Source: Halomonas sp. NO4
GTDB lineage: Bacteria; Pseudomonadota; Gammaproteobacteria; Pseudomonadales; Halomonadaceae
Reading direction: 5' to 3'
Assembly (NCBI RefSeq): GCF_010994375.1
Contig: NZ_WHMA01000012.1
Location: 29,326 to 93,325 of the forward strand
Length of the DNA stretch: 64,000 nucleotides
Positions 49,008-59,134 of the stretch are shown here, piece after piece. The translations under genes and the position numbers were made by a program. Every line of letters begins with the position of its first letter. Within the stretch, counting starts at the first letter, position 1. The notes beneath the pieces were generated by a model. It searched no databases and was not told the DNA's origin. It saw only the letters and a list, made by a program, of their open reading frames with translations.

Positions 49008-49523
49008 CTATTCCGACACGCGATAGAAGTAGCGATGCCCGCACTGGTGGCACGGCTCGATGCGCGCGACACCTTCCAGCTCCACCACATAGTCACAGTG
49101 CACGCAGGCCATGCGCCCGGGCACGGCCATCTCGCCCTCGCAGTAGTCGGCACGGGCGGCCTCCAGGTCTTCCTCGAAGCGCGCCTTCTCGGCCTGACTG
49201 CGATCGGCGATGGAGAGCAGGGATTCCACCACCTTGCGCGACAGCTGGTCGAGATCGATGCCCAGCCAGCTAGCCACGCTGCGCCCGCCGGCACTCAGGT
49301 AACGGCGCATATCGACCAGGTCGCGTTCCACCCAGGCCCGCAGCAGGGAGAGCTCATCCTTGGTGAACTCCTCGAGCTCCGCCTCGAACTCCACCGCCTC
49401 GTCCAGTTCCTTCTGCAGGTTTTCCCAGGTCAGGTCGCGGCGCCCCTCCTGAAGGCGGGCCAGCACGCGCTCGTAGCCCTCGCGCAGGCGGTGTTCGCGT
49501 TTGGGATCGGGACCTTCTCTCAT
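49008..49523 (-). CDS. ybeL: Zinc-ribbon protein, YbeL/DUF1451 family
   Basis: The 171-residue protein has a charged helical body (DLTWENLQKELDEAVEFEAELEEF, VERDLVDMRRYL) and a C-terminal zinc ribbon with two CxxC pairs (MACVHCDYV ... IEPCHQCGH). This is the DUF1451/YbeL pattern. In E. coli ybeL sits beside leuS; here it is divergent from leuS, the same neighbourhood. The start at 49523 has GGAGAGC upstream. The function is unknown. Confidence 0.87.
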   Translation of the reverse strand: MREGPDPKREHRLREGYERVLARLQEGRRDLTWENLQKELDEAVEFEAELEEFTKDELSLLRAWVERDLVDMRRYLSAGGRSVASWLGIDLDQLSRKVVESLLSIADRSQAEKARFEEDLEAARADYCEGEMAVPGRMACVHCDYVVELEGVARIEPCHQCGHRYFYRVSE

Positions 49524-49662
49524 GCTCTGCTCTCCTCGAAGCGGCTCGCGAGCGGGGACAGGCATGGCCGCTCCCGCTCGACTGGGGTATCCTTGGTTAC
49601 CATTTAGACGCTATCTGGCCGTCAGTTCAACGTTTTATCGCAAAATTGCGAACCGGACCTGA

Positions 49663-52344
<2,682 letters not shown>

Positions 52345-52362
52345 GGCCACACAGGAACCACT

Positions 52363-52851
52363 ATGCAGCGACGCACTCTTCTCACGCGCGGCCTGATCGG
52401 CGCCACCGCCCTGGCGCTGGCCGGCTGCGGCTTCCGCCTGCGCGGCCTTGATGACCGCGGCCCGGTCATCGACGAACTGGCGCTCGCCGGCCCCGAAAAC
52501 GAACTGTCGAACCAGCTCGCCGAGCGGCTGCGCGGCGCCGGGACTCGGATCCACGACGGGGCTCCCCGGGTGCTCAACCTCGGCAACGCGACGTTGAACG
52601 AACGCCGGCTGAGCGTGCTGGATGCCGGCGCCCGGGAAGTGGAGTTGGTGCTCAGTGTCCCCTTCTCGGTGCAGCGTCGTGCCGACGGCGCCTTCGTTGT
52701 GCCCCAGCAGACCCTGGAGGTAAGCGAGCGCCTCACGCTGAGCGATGCCAACCTGCTGGCCCAGGATGAGCTCCGTGCGGAGGCCGAAGCGACACTGCGC
52801 CGCGAGGCCGTGCGCCGCCTGCTCGAGCGACTGCGCGGCCTGGACCCGTGA
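52363..52851 (+). CDS. lptE: LPS-assembly lipoprotein LptE
   Basis: LptE is the outer-membrane lipoprotein that plugs the LptD barrel and helps insert LPS. The 162-residue product starts with a signal peptide and lipobox (TALALAGCGFRLRG, Cys at about residue 20), followed by the family's conserved LRG start. The rest is a mixed alpha/beta domain without strong motifs, so identification also rests on position between leuS and holA. An AGGA precedes the ATG. Confidence 0.93.
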   Translation: MQRRTLLTRGLIGATALALAGCGFRLRGLDDRGPVIDELALAGPENELSNQLAERLRGAGTRIHDGAPRVLNLGNATLNERRLSVLDAGAREVELVLSVPFSVQRRADGAFVVPQQTLEVSERLTLSDANLLAQDELRAEAEATLRREAVRRLLERLRGLDP

Positions 52852-52861
52852 GGAAGCGTTC

Positions 52862-53920
52862 GTGAAAGTCTTTGCCGACAAGCTGCCCGAGGCGCTGGCC
52901 AAGCGACTGCCCCCCGTGGTGATCGTGTCCGGCGAGGAACCGCTACAGCACATGGAGGCGTGCGACGCCGTGCGTGCCGCCGCCCGCGCCAGCGGTGTCG
53001 AGGAGCGCGAGGTGCTCCACGTGGAGGCCAACTTCGCCTGGGGCCAGCTTCACGAGATGGCCAGCAACCTCTCGCTGTTCGGCACCAGCAAGCTGATCGA
53101 GCTGCGCCTGGGCAACCACAGCCTGGGCCAGGAGGGCAGCCGGGCGCTCCAGGAGCACGCCGAGCGCCTCGCCGGCAGCGATGACGTGCTGCTCATCAGC
53201 ATGGGCAAGCTCGACTTCCGCCAGCAGAAGAGCGCCTGGTTCAAGGCCCTCGACAAGGTCGGCCTGTTCGTGCCGGTGTGGCCCGTCGACCTGTCGCGGC
53301 TGGGTTTTTGGCTGCGCGACCGGGCCAGCCGGCACGGCCTGAACCTCGACCTGGAAGCGGCCCGCCTGCTGGGCGAGCGCACCGAGGGCAACCTGCTGGC
53401 CGCCGACCAGGAGCTGCAGAAGCTGGCCCTGCTAGCGCCGCCCAGCGGTCGGATCTCGGCCCGCCAAGTGGCTGGCGATGTCGAGGACAGCGCCCGTTTC
53501 GACGTCTTCACCCTGACCGATGCCTGTTTGCGGGGCGAGCCGGCACGGGTCTCGCGAATCGTCGCCGGGCTGCGCGGCGAGGGGGTCGAGCCGCCCATCG
53601 TGCTGTGGGCGCTGAGTCGCGAGCTGCGCACCCTGCTCTCGCTGCATCAGCACCTCGATCAGGGCCAGAGCTTCGAGCACGCCTGCAAGGCCCAGAAGCC
53701 GGCCATCTTCGAGAAGCGCCGTCCCGCCTACCAGCAGGCCATCGCACGCTTGCCGATCCGGCGCCTGCACAAGCTGCTGCTGTTCGCCCAGCGCCTCGAC
53801 CTCGCCATCAAAGGAGCCTCACCACTGCCCTCTTGGGACGGTCTGCACGACCTGGCCCTGACACTCGCCGGCGGACGGGGGCTGCTGGCCGAAATGCCGG
53901 GCTCATACCGGGTTGGTTAA
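52862..53920 (+). CDS. holA: DNA polymerase III subunit delta
   Basis: HolA opens the sliding clamp during clamp loading. The 352 residues begin VKVFADKLPEALAK, contain VVIVSGEEPLQHMEACDAVR and the NLSLFGTSKLIELRL segment, with the C-terminal domain (RISARQVAGDVEDSARFDVFTLTDACLRGE) that is typical of delta. The GTG at 52862 is preceded by GAGGAAG; the frame continues upstream inside lptE without homology. It completes leuS-lptE-holA. Confidence 0.94.
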   Translation: MKVFADKLPEALAKRLPPVVIVSGEEPLQHMEACDAVRAAARASGVEEREVLHVEANFAWGQLHEMASNLSLFGTSKLIELRLGNHSLGQEGSRALQEHAERLAGSDDVLLISMGKLDFRQQKSAWFKALDKVGLFVPVWPVDLSRLGFWLRDRASRHGLNLDLEAARLLGERTEGNLLAADQELQKLALLAPPSGRISARQVAGDVEDSARFDVFTLTDACLRGEPARVSRIVAGLRGEGVEPPIVLWALSRELRTLLSLHQHLDQGQSFEHACKAQKPAIFEKRRPAYQQAIARLPIRRLHKLLLFAQRLDLAIKGASPLPSWDGLHDLALTLAGGRGLLAEMPGSYRVG

Positions 53921-54001
53921 TCCTAGCGTTGGCGGGAAGTCATCTCCCGGCCGCAGTTTTCTGCCACAATCGACTGAAACCCCGGCATAGAGCGTACGCC
54001 C

Positions 54002-54568
54002 ATGCGCCAAACCCATCGACTGCCCCTCCCCTGGTACTGCCGTCGTAGCCCCACACCATACGGCGCTACCTGGCTAGCGGCTTTTCTCGCCCTGGTGCTG
54101 TTTCTCGGCGACGGCTCGGCCCGGGCAGCGGCCGTGACCTCGAGCGATCTGCCTCCCTCGCAAGACGATACGCCAATCCTGACTCTCCAGCAGGATGGCG
54201 AGCAACGCCATGTAAGCCGGGCGAAGATCGAGTCATTGGGGCTTCACGAGGTAAGCCTGCTTCACTTCGAGGGGCTGGAAGGACGCTTTGCCGGCGTGTG
54301 GCTTGACGACTTTCTCGCCGCCCAGGGGCTCGACGAAGCCTCGCGCCTGCGTTTCATCGCCCACGATGACTACACCGTCTTTCTCTCGCCCAAGGATCGG
54401 GCGGCGAAGCGCTACCTGCTGGTAACCCGCCTCGATGGCGAACCGCTCACTCGCGACAACTTCGGCCCTACCCTGCTGGTCGTGCCCGCCGATGCCGAGG
54501 CGGTTGCCGAGGGCAGCGAGTCCATGACGCGGTGGATTTGGTCGATTCGGGAAATCCATGCCCATTGA
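54002..54568 (+). CDS. PruR-like periplasmic protein with sulfite-oxidase-type domain
   Basis: The 188-residue product has an N-terminal signal (WLAAFLALVLFLGDGSARA) and a SUOX-like domain (oxidoreductase molybdopterin-binding, PF00174 type) over residues about 55-185: HFEGLEGRFAGVWLDDFL, FIAHDDYTVFLS, LVTRLDGEPL, GPTLLVVP and the closing WIWSIREI. The mature part has no Cys, so the molybdenum-ligating thiol of true oxidoreductases is absent. This resembles the pterin sensor PruR of Agrobacterium. The gene precedes a membrane diguanylate cyclase, the usual partner. Its last codons are altered by the TnpB element: its TGA stop (54566-54568) is formed by the element's end. Confidence 0.75.
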   Translation: MRQTHRLPLPWYCRRSPTPYGATWLAAFLALVLFLGDGSARAAAVTSSDLPPSQDDTPILTLQQDGEQRHVSRAKIESLGLHEVSLLHFEGLEGRFAGVWLDDFLAAQGLDEASRLRFIAHDDYTVFLSPKDRAAKRYLLVTRLDGEPLTRDNFGPTLLVVPADAEAVAEGSESMTRWIWSIREIHAH

Positions 54569-54720
54569 CCGCTCCTCTCCCTGAAGGAAGAGGATTCCCA
54601 ATTCACCGAGAACCGGACACGGACTCCATGCCGCTTACATTCTCTCCAAGGGCTAACACCGCCAGCCCGGCGGCTTTGATGTTGATCGCGGCATTGATGT
54701 CGCGGTCGTGCTCGGCTGCG
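54565..54720 (-). ncRNA. Candidate omega (reRNA) guide RNA of TnpB
   Basis: In characterised IS200/IS605 elements the guide RNA is processed from the 3' part of tnpB through the right end, with the guide taken from flanking DNA. The corresponding minus-strand segment runs from inside tnpB to the GGTCAA end at 54565; the right-end hairpin (54573-54594) is in the expected place. A guide would read from 54564 downward into the PruR-like gene. The 5' boundary shown is arbitrary and expression is not demonstrated. Confidence 0.4.
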
Positions 54721-55742
54721 CACCCGGGGCACGTCCAGGCCCGAACCTGCAACGGCATCTCGGGCATCACATGCCCGCACTCGGAGCAACGCTTGCTGGA
54801 GGGATACCACGAGTCAATAGCCGACAGTTGCCGGCCCGCCCAGGCCGCCTTGTATTCCAGTTGGCGGACGAACTCGCCCCAGCCGGCGTCGCTGATCGAC
54901 TTGGCCAGTGAGCGGTTGCGCAGCATGTTCTTCACCTTGAGGGACTCGACGCAGATCACTTGGTTCTCGTTGACGATCTGGCGGGACAGCTTGTGCAGGC
55001 GGTCCATTCGGCAATCGGAGATCTTGGCGTGAAGGCGTGCGACCTTCTGCCGGGCCTTGGCGCGGTTCTTCGAGCCGCGCTGCTTCTTGCTCAGCCGGCG
55101 CTGTGCCTTGGCCAGACGGGTCGCATACTTCGCCGTATGGCGGGGGTTGCCGATTCGATGCCCGTCGCTGGTGACGAACAGGTCTTTCAGGCCGAGGTCG
55201 ATGCCTACCGTCTTCGGCGTGACGGGCAGCGCCTCGGGCTCGAACTCGCACAGGCAGCTGACGAAATAGCGGCCGGCCGAGTCCTTGGACACGGTAACGG
55301 TGGTGGGTTCGCCAGGGAGATCGCGGCTCCAGCGGATCGCCAGCGGCTCCTTGCACTTGGCGAGGAACAGCTGGCCATCCCGGTACGTGAAGGCCGAGCG
55401 CGTGAATTCCGCCGATTGGCAGTGTCGCTTGCTCTTGAAAGCCGGGTAGCGGGCTCGGCCTTCAAAGAAATTCTTGAATGCCGTCTGCTGATGGCGCAGG
55501 CACTGCTGAAGCGGAACCGAGCTGACCTCATTGAGGAAGGCGGTGTCGTCGGCCTTCTTCATTCGCGACAGCTCAGCATTCGCCGCCACATAACCGATCT
55601 TCTCTCGGCGCTCATAGAACGCATCGGTTCGATAGCGAAGCACCGCGTTGTAGACGAAACGCACGCTCCCGAACGTCCTGGCCAGGAGCTGCTCCTGCTC
55701 GGGTGTCGGGTAGAAGCGGTATTTGTAGGCGCGTTTCGTCAT
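54603..55742 (-). CDS. tnpB: TnpB, RNA-guided endonuclease of IS200/IS605 family
   Basis: The 379-residue protein looks intact. The RuvC-like catalytic acids are visible: Asp182 in VGIDLGLKD, Glu266 in VICVESLKV and an Asp of HDRDINAAINI (346/348). A four-Cys zinc knuckle lies between the second and third (CSECGH, CPGC). The N terminus has the typical MTKRAYKYRFYPTPEQ start and the WED/REC-type segments (FVYNAVLRYR). TnpB proteins cut DNA next to a short TAM using an omega RNA and favour element retention. No tnpA is present in the window. Base composition matches the host, so it is not a very recent foreign arrival, or comes from a related genome. Confidence 0.94.
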   Translation of the reverse strand: MTKRAYKYRFYPTPEQEQLLARTFGSVRFVYNAVLRYRTDAFYERREKIGYVAANAELSRMKKADDTAFLNEVSSVPLQQCLRHQQTAFKNFFEGRARYPAFKSKRHCQSAEFTRSAFTYRDGQLFLAKCKEPLAIRWSRDLPGEPTTVTVSKDSAGRYFVSCLCEFEPEALPVTPKTVGIDLGLKDLFVTSDGHRIGNPRHTAKYATRLAKAQRRLSKKQRGSKNRAKARQKVARLHAKISDCRMDRLHKLSRQIVNENQVICVESLKVKNMLRNRSLAKSISDAGWGEFVRQLEYKAAWAGRQLSAIDSWYPSSKRCSECGHVMPEMPLQVRAWTCPGCAAEHDRDINAAINIKAAGLAVLALGENVSGMESVSGSR

Positions 55743-55808
55743 GTCTCACAAAATAGACTGAAAGATGTAAGGTAGCAACCACCTAAGAAGGAGGCAGCGA
55801 GAAACAGG

Positions 55809-55857
55809 GTCGTCCTGGGGACGACGCGCTATCCCTCCTCGCACTAGAAGTGCGAGG
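55809..55857. repeat. Left-end hairpins of the IS200/IS605 element
   Basis: Two perfect hairpins: a 7-bp stem at 55809-55825 (loop TGG) and a 9-bp stem at 55837-55857 (loop AGA). Single-stranded hairpins near the ends are the binding sites of the Y1 transposase in this family. Confidence 0.8.
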
Positions 55858-55874
55858 TATCTCGCGCAAATCTG

Positions 55875-57005
55875 ATGAAAGACCGGCGCACCTTTACTCT
55901 GGGCTGGGGCATGGCGCTCGGCTTCAGCCTGTTCGCCGGGGCCTGCTCCCTCGCCATTGGCCTCTACGTGGCCAATGCCCGCCAACACGTGGGCGCGAAC
56001 TACACGGCGCTGGTAGCCGACGTGGTGCGCGCTCAGCAACATCCCTTGCTACTGCGTACCACCCTGGACGCCATGCAGGAGCACCCCGATCACCTGCACA
56101 CTGACCGCTTCGACAGCCTGGTATGGCGCATTCCCCAGCATATCGAGGGCGTCAGCCACGGTCTCGCCCAAAGCCAGTTGAATCCCGACGATTACGCCCC
56201 GGCGCTGGAGGCGCTGTCGCGTGCCAGTGACCTCCTTCCCGAGATGGAGGCGCTGATGGAGGACGGCACGCTCACCGAGGACGAACGCGCAGCCCTGGAC
56301 GAACTGGGCTACCAGATCGAGAACGAGCTAGCCTGGGCCTACAGCGAGCTGAACGACCTGATCCACGTGGCGGCCGGCGAGCAGCGCCAAGTCATGGAGC
56401 GGCTGGGATGGGCCATCGGCCTGCTGGTCCTGCTCGCCCTCGCCGTGGTGGGCGGCCTGATGCTGGCCCTGCTGCGCCTGAGCCACCAGCGGGAGCTCGT
56501 GTCCAGGCTGAGCCTTATTGACGAGCTCACCGGTCTCAGCAATCGACGCCACCTGCTGGAAAATGCCGAACGGCTGTACCAGCAGAGCCTGCGCAACGAA
56601 CGCCCCCTGAGCCTGGCCCTACTGGACCTGGACCACTTCAAGCACCTCAACGATACTTGGGGCCACCCCGCCGGCGACCGCGTGCTCGAGGTCTTTGCCC
56701 AGACCCTGAAAGAGCAGACCCGCCAGGCCGACGTGGTCGCCCGTATCGGCGGCGAGGAGTTCTGTATCCTGATGCCCGACACGATGGCAAAGGGCGCACT
56801 CGAGCTTGCCGAGCGTATCCGCCACCAAGTGGCGGCACTGAGCGAGACGGCCCTTGGCGTGCCAACCAGGATCACCGTAAGCCTGGGGCTGGCCACCGGC
56901 GAGGGCAGCCAGGCAGACTTCGATCATCTCTATTCGCGGGCCGACCGGGCGCTCTATCTAGCCAAGGCCAATGGCCGCAACCGCACCGAGATGAGCACAG
57001 CGTGA
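55875..57005 (+). CDS. Membrane GGDEF diguanylate cyclase, partner of the PruR-like protein
   Basis: The 376-residue protein has an N-terminal transmembrane helix (TLGWGMALGFSLFAGACSLAIGLYV), a periplasmic region of about 140 residues, a second helix (AIGLLVLLALAVVGGLMLALL) and a cytoplasmic GGDEF domain with DELTGLSNRR, DLDHFKHLNDTWGH, an intact GGEEF and an I-site RxxD five residues before it (RQAD). It should make cyclic di-GMP in response to a periplasmic signal, probably relayed by the upstream SUOX-like protein. In the element-free arrangement its ATG would overlap the upstream TGA. With the element in place, its transcription may depend on the element or on readthrough. Confidence 0.9.
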   Translation: MKDRRTFTLGWGMALGFSLFAGACSLAIGLYVANARQHVGANYTALVADVVRAQQHPLLLRTTLDAMQEHPDHLHTDRFDSLVWRIPQHIEGVSHGLAQSQLNPDDYAPALEALSRASDLLPEMEALMEDGTLTEDERAALDELGYQIENELAWAYSELNDLIHVAAGEQRQVMERLGWAIGLLVLLALAVVGGLMLALLRLSHQRELVSRLSLIDELTGLSNRRHLLENAERLYQQSLRNERPLSLALLDLDHFKHLNDTWGHPAGDRVLEVFAQTLKEQTRQADVVARIGGEEFCILMPDTMAKGALELAERIRHQVAALSETALGVPTRITVSLGLATGEGSQADFDHLYSRADRALYLAKANGRNRTEMSTA

Positions 57006-57083
57006 CAGCCACGGCATGAAATATCTCACCCATTGCTCTTATACTGAGAAGGCATCGTGCAAGGACAGTCGCAGCCCGCCACA

Positions 57084-57123
57084 TTCACTTGGAAGCTCAA
57101 TGGTTCACTTGGAAACTCAATGG
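57084..57123 (+). repeat. 20-bp tandem duplication before the PA2779-like gene
   Basis: Two adjacent 20-base copies (57084-57103 and 57104-57123), 19 of 20 identical, sit between a possible -10 (TATACT at 57040-57045) and the ribosome-binding site (AAGGAG). It is a small leader duplication, possibly recent because the copies barely differ. Confidence 0.8.
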
Positions 57124-57143
57124 ACAAGAGAAGGAGCCACACC

Positions 57144-57539
57144 ATGACCACCCTTCGCCGCTACCTCAGTCTCCTGCTGATCGCCACCCTGGTACTGGGC
57201 AGCCTACCGGTTGCCGCTGCCCCTCAGGCGGGCAATGGCGGATTGGTTGGCACCCAGGCAGCACTCGATGCCGAGCACACCAGCGACGCACGTGAACGCA
57301 TTCATGATGTGCTGGCACGTGACGATGTCCGCGAGCAGCTGATGGCCCAGGGTGTCGACCCGGCGGACGTGGAGGCCCGCGTGGCCGCCCTATCCGACGC
57401 CGAGGCTGAGCAGATGGCCGACCGCCTCGACGAGATGCCCGCCGGGGCCAGTGTGGTGGGCGCTCTCTTCGCGGTGTTCGTCATCCTCCTGGTGACCGAT
57501 ATTCTCGGCCTGACCAACGTCTTCCCCTTCACGCGCTGA
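57144..57539 (+). CDS. PA2779-family protein (DUF6627-like)
   Basis: A 131-residue protein with an N-terminal signal or anchor (YLSLLLIATLVLGSLPVAA), a mid-part with alternating charges (TSDARERIHDVLARDDVREQLMAQGVDPADVEARVAALSD), and a C-terminal transmembrane helix (VVGALFAVFVILLVTDILGLTNVFPF). This is the pattern of the PA2779-type family; function unknown. The start has AAGGAG upstream. It is followed after 10 bases by the PA2778-type gene, the conserved pairing. Confidence 0.82.
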   Translation: MTTLRRYLSLLLIATLVLGSLPVAAAPQAGNGGLVGTQAALDAEHTSDARERIHDVLARDDVREQLMAQGVDPADVEARVAALSDAEAEQMADRLDEMPAGASVVGALFAVFVILLVTDILGLTNVFPFTR

Positions 57540-57549
57540 GCCGACGAGG

Positions 57550-58521
57550 ATGTTCTACCTGGCATCACAGCGCTTGCAGAACGCCCGCTTGGCGGGCGTT
57601 CTGCTGTTGGGTCTCGTGCTGCTGCTAGGCGGCTGCGCCGCCACGCCGCGTCTGAGCGAGAACGCCGCACAGACGCTGCCGGCCCAGGTATTCATCCAGG
57701 ACGTGCCCTTCCACGGCCAGCGCGACTACCAATGCGGCCCGGCCTCCCTGGCCATGGCGCTCGAGCACCAAGGGGTCGACACCAGCGTCGAGGCGCTGAT
57801 TCCCCAGGTTTTCCTGCCGGGGCGCGAAGGCAGCGTGCAGCCGGAGATGCTGGCTGCCGTGCGCCGCCAGGGGCGTATTCCCTTCGTGATCGACAACCGC
57901 TTCGAGGCGCTGCTCACCGAGCTCGACGCGGGTCGGCCGGTGGTGGTGCTGCAGAACCTCGCCCTGCCCGCCTGGCCGCTGTGGCACTACGCCGTCGCCA
58001 TCGGCTACGATCGAGACACCAACGAATTGACGCTGCACAGTGGCGAGACGCCCGAGCGCATCGAGTCCTTCCGCCGCTTCGACGCCACCTGGGCACGTAG
58101 CGACCGCTGGGCCTTTGTGGTGCTCACCCCGGGGGAGCTGCCCACCGCCATCGACGCCGGTGGGGCCATCGACGCCACCGCCGCCTTCGAACGCGTCCAG
58201 GGTGCCCAAGCGGCCCTGCCCGCTTGGGAGGCCATCGCCACGCGCTTTCCCCAGGCGGCCATGGCGCACTTCGCCGTGGGCAACGCACGTCATGCCACGG
58301 GCGATCGTGGCGGTGCCATCGCCGCCTTTCGACGTGCCGTGAGCAGGCAGGAAGATCTCGCCGTGGCATGGCTCAATCTCGGACTAGCGCTGGACGAACG
58401 CGGCAACACCGAAGCGGCTCGTGAAGCCCTTCAGAAGGCAGCCGACCAAACCGGACCCTGGCAGGAACGCGCCCGCCGGGCCCTGGCATCGCTGGACAAC
58501 CGGCCCAGACACGGGCCCTAA
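57550..58521 (+). CDS. PA2778-family C39-type cysteine peptidase lipoprotein
   Basis: The 323-residue product has a lipoprotein signal (GLVLLLGGCA, lipid Cys near residue 29) and a peptidase-C39-like papain-fold domain with the catalytic Cys in QRDYQCGPASLAMAL and His in WHYAVAIGYD, then two TPR-like repeats at the C terminus (AMAHFAVGNARHATGDRGGAIAAF). It is probably periplasmic, attached to a membrane. PA2779/PA2778-type pairs occur near exopolysaccharide or export functions, but the role is unknown. A strong hairpin lies inside the first codons. Confidence 0.82.
   Translation: MFYLASQRLQNARLAGVLLLGLVLLLGGCAATPRLSENAAQTLPAQVFIQDVPFHGQRDYQCGPASLAMALEHQGVDTSVEALIPQVFLPGREGSVQPEMLAAVRRQGRIPFVIDNRFEALLTELDAGRPVVVLQNLALPAWPLWHYAVAIGYDRDTNELTLHSGETPERIESFRRFDATWARSDRWAFVVLTPGELPTAIDAGGAIDATAAFERVQGAQAALPAWEAIATRFPQAAMAHFAVGNARHATGDRGGAIAAFRRAVSRQEDLAVAWLNLGLALDERGNTEAAREALQKAADQTGPWQERARRALASLDNRPRHGP
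57577..57603 (+). repeat. Perfect 12-bp hairpin within the start of the C39 peptidase gene
   Basis: A perfect 12-bp stem (57577-57588 with 57592-57603, loop TTG) lies ten codons into the gene, inside the signal-peptide region. There is no T-run after it. It could slow translation or lower expression relative to the upstream gene. Confidence 0.75.
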
Positions 58522-58560
58522 AGACGGCATGGAACGGCCGCCACGCACGAGGAGGTTTCC

Positions 58561-58986
58561 ATGAGCTACGAGATCGTTCTCAAGCGCGTCTACAGCCCGG
58601 CCGAACCGGACGACGGTGCCCGTGTGCTGGTCGACCGCCTCTGGCCACGCGGCAAGCGTCGCGAGAGCCTCGAGCTCACCGACTGGTACCGCGACGCCTC
58701 CCCCTCCCCAGGGCTACGGCGTCAGCACCATCGCGGCGAAATCAGCCCGGCGGTCTTCGCCGCGCGCTATCGCGGCGAACTGCGTGACGATCCGGAGAGC
58801 CTGATCCCTCTCATGCGCCATGCCCGCCAAGGGCGGCTGACGCTGCTCTCCGCCACTCGCAACCTCGACGACTCGCACCTGCCCATCCTGAGAGATGCCC
58901 TCCTGCAGGCGCTACGCGAAGAGGACGCCGAGGACAGCGAACCGGCCTCGGCGCCGTGCTATGGGCATCAGTTCCCGAATCAATAA
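58561..58986 (+). CDS. DUF488-family protein
   Basis: A 141-residue protein with the DUF488 pattern VLVDRLWPRGKRRESLELTDWYRDASPSPGLR and a later RQGRLTLLSATRNLDDSHLPILRD segment with likely catalytic Arg and Asp positions. Function in bacteria is unknown; some members are proposed to bind heme or act on nucleic acids. A strong GAGGAGG precedes the ATG. It stands alone between two accessory regions. Confidence 0.87.
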   Translation: MSYEIVLKRVYSPAEPDDGARVLVDRLWPRGKRRESLELTDWYRDASPSPGLRRQHHRGEISPAVFAARYRGELRDDPESLIPLMRHARQGRLTLLSATRNLDDSHLPILRDALLQALREEDAEDSEPASAPCYGHQFPNQ

Positions 58987-58989
58987 GGG

Positions 58990-59064
58990 TCATCGCACTT
59001 TGTCGGGAAACTCGGCGTGGGTCTTCAGGAAGAAGTACGCAGTGTCGCGGTAGCAGTAGGCCAT
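58990..59064 (-). pseudogene. Possible C-terminal remnant of an ISL3-like transposase
   Basis: A 24-codon minus-strand stretch reads MAYCYRDTAYFFLK and continues to a stop; its AYxxRDxxYFxLK pattern resembles the C terminus of ISL3-family transposases. Nothing else of a transposase is found nearby. It is too short to be sure. Confidence 0.3.
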
Positions 59065-59080
59065 CCGCGAGTTATGGTCA

Positions 59081-59106
59081 AAATCCCTATCCGGGGATGG
59101 GGATTT
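59081..59106. repeat. Imperfect palindrome near the transposase remnant
   Basis: A 26-base inverted repeat with 7+4 paired bases and one mismatch-type T/G pair (AAATCCC-T-ATCC with GGAT-G-GGGATTT). It lies just 5' of the possible transposase remnant and before the phosphatase gene. It may be an insertion end or REP-like sequence. Confidence 0.4.
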
Positions 59107-59134
59107 CTGGTTGTGAACGTAAACAACGGGTTAG

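Larger units (their letters stand above)
54565..55868 (-). mobile_element. IS200/IS605-type element with tnpB only
   Basis: The element is bounded on the right end (minus-strand sense) by a TCCTCT.../AGAGGA hairpin and a terminal GGTCAA (54565-54594), typical of IS200/IS605 right ends, and on the left end by two strong hairpins (55809-55825 and 55837-55857). It carries tnpB but no tnpA, so it depends on a transposase elsewhere, or is stranded. Ends are inferred from the hairpins and by reconstruction of an empty site: deleting 54565-55868 rejoins the flanking genes as GCC-CAA-ATC-TGATG. Exact ends could differ by a few bases. Confidence 0.75.

Noticed and set aside
54565..55868. Possible CRISPR-Cas12 remnant because TnpB resembles Cas12
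   Set aside because: The protein is too short, has no spacer array or adaptation genes beside it, and lies between typical IS200/IS605 hairpins.
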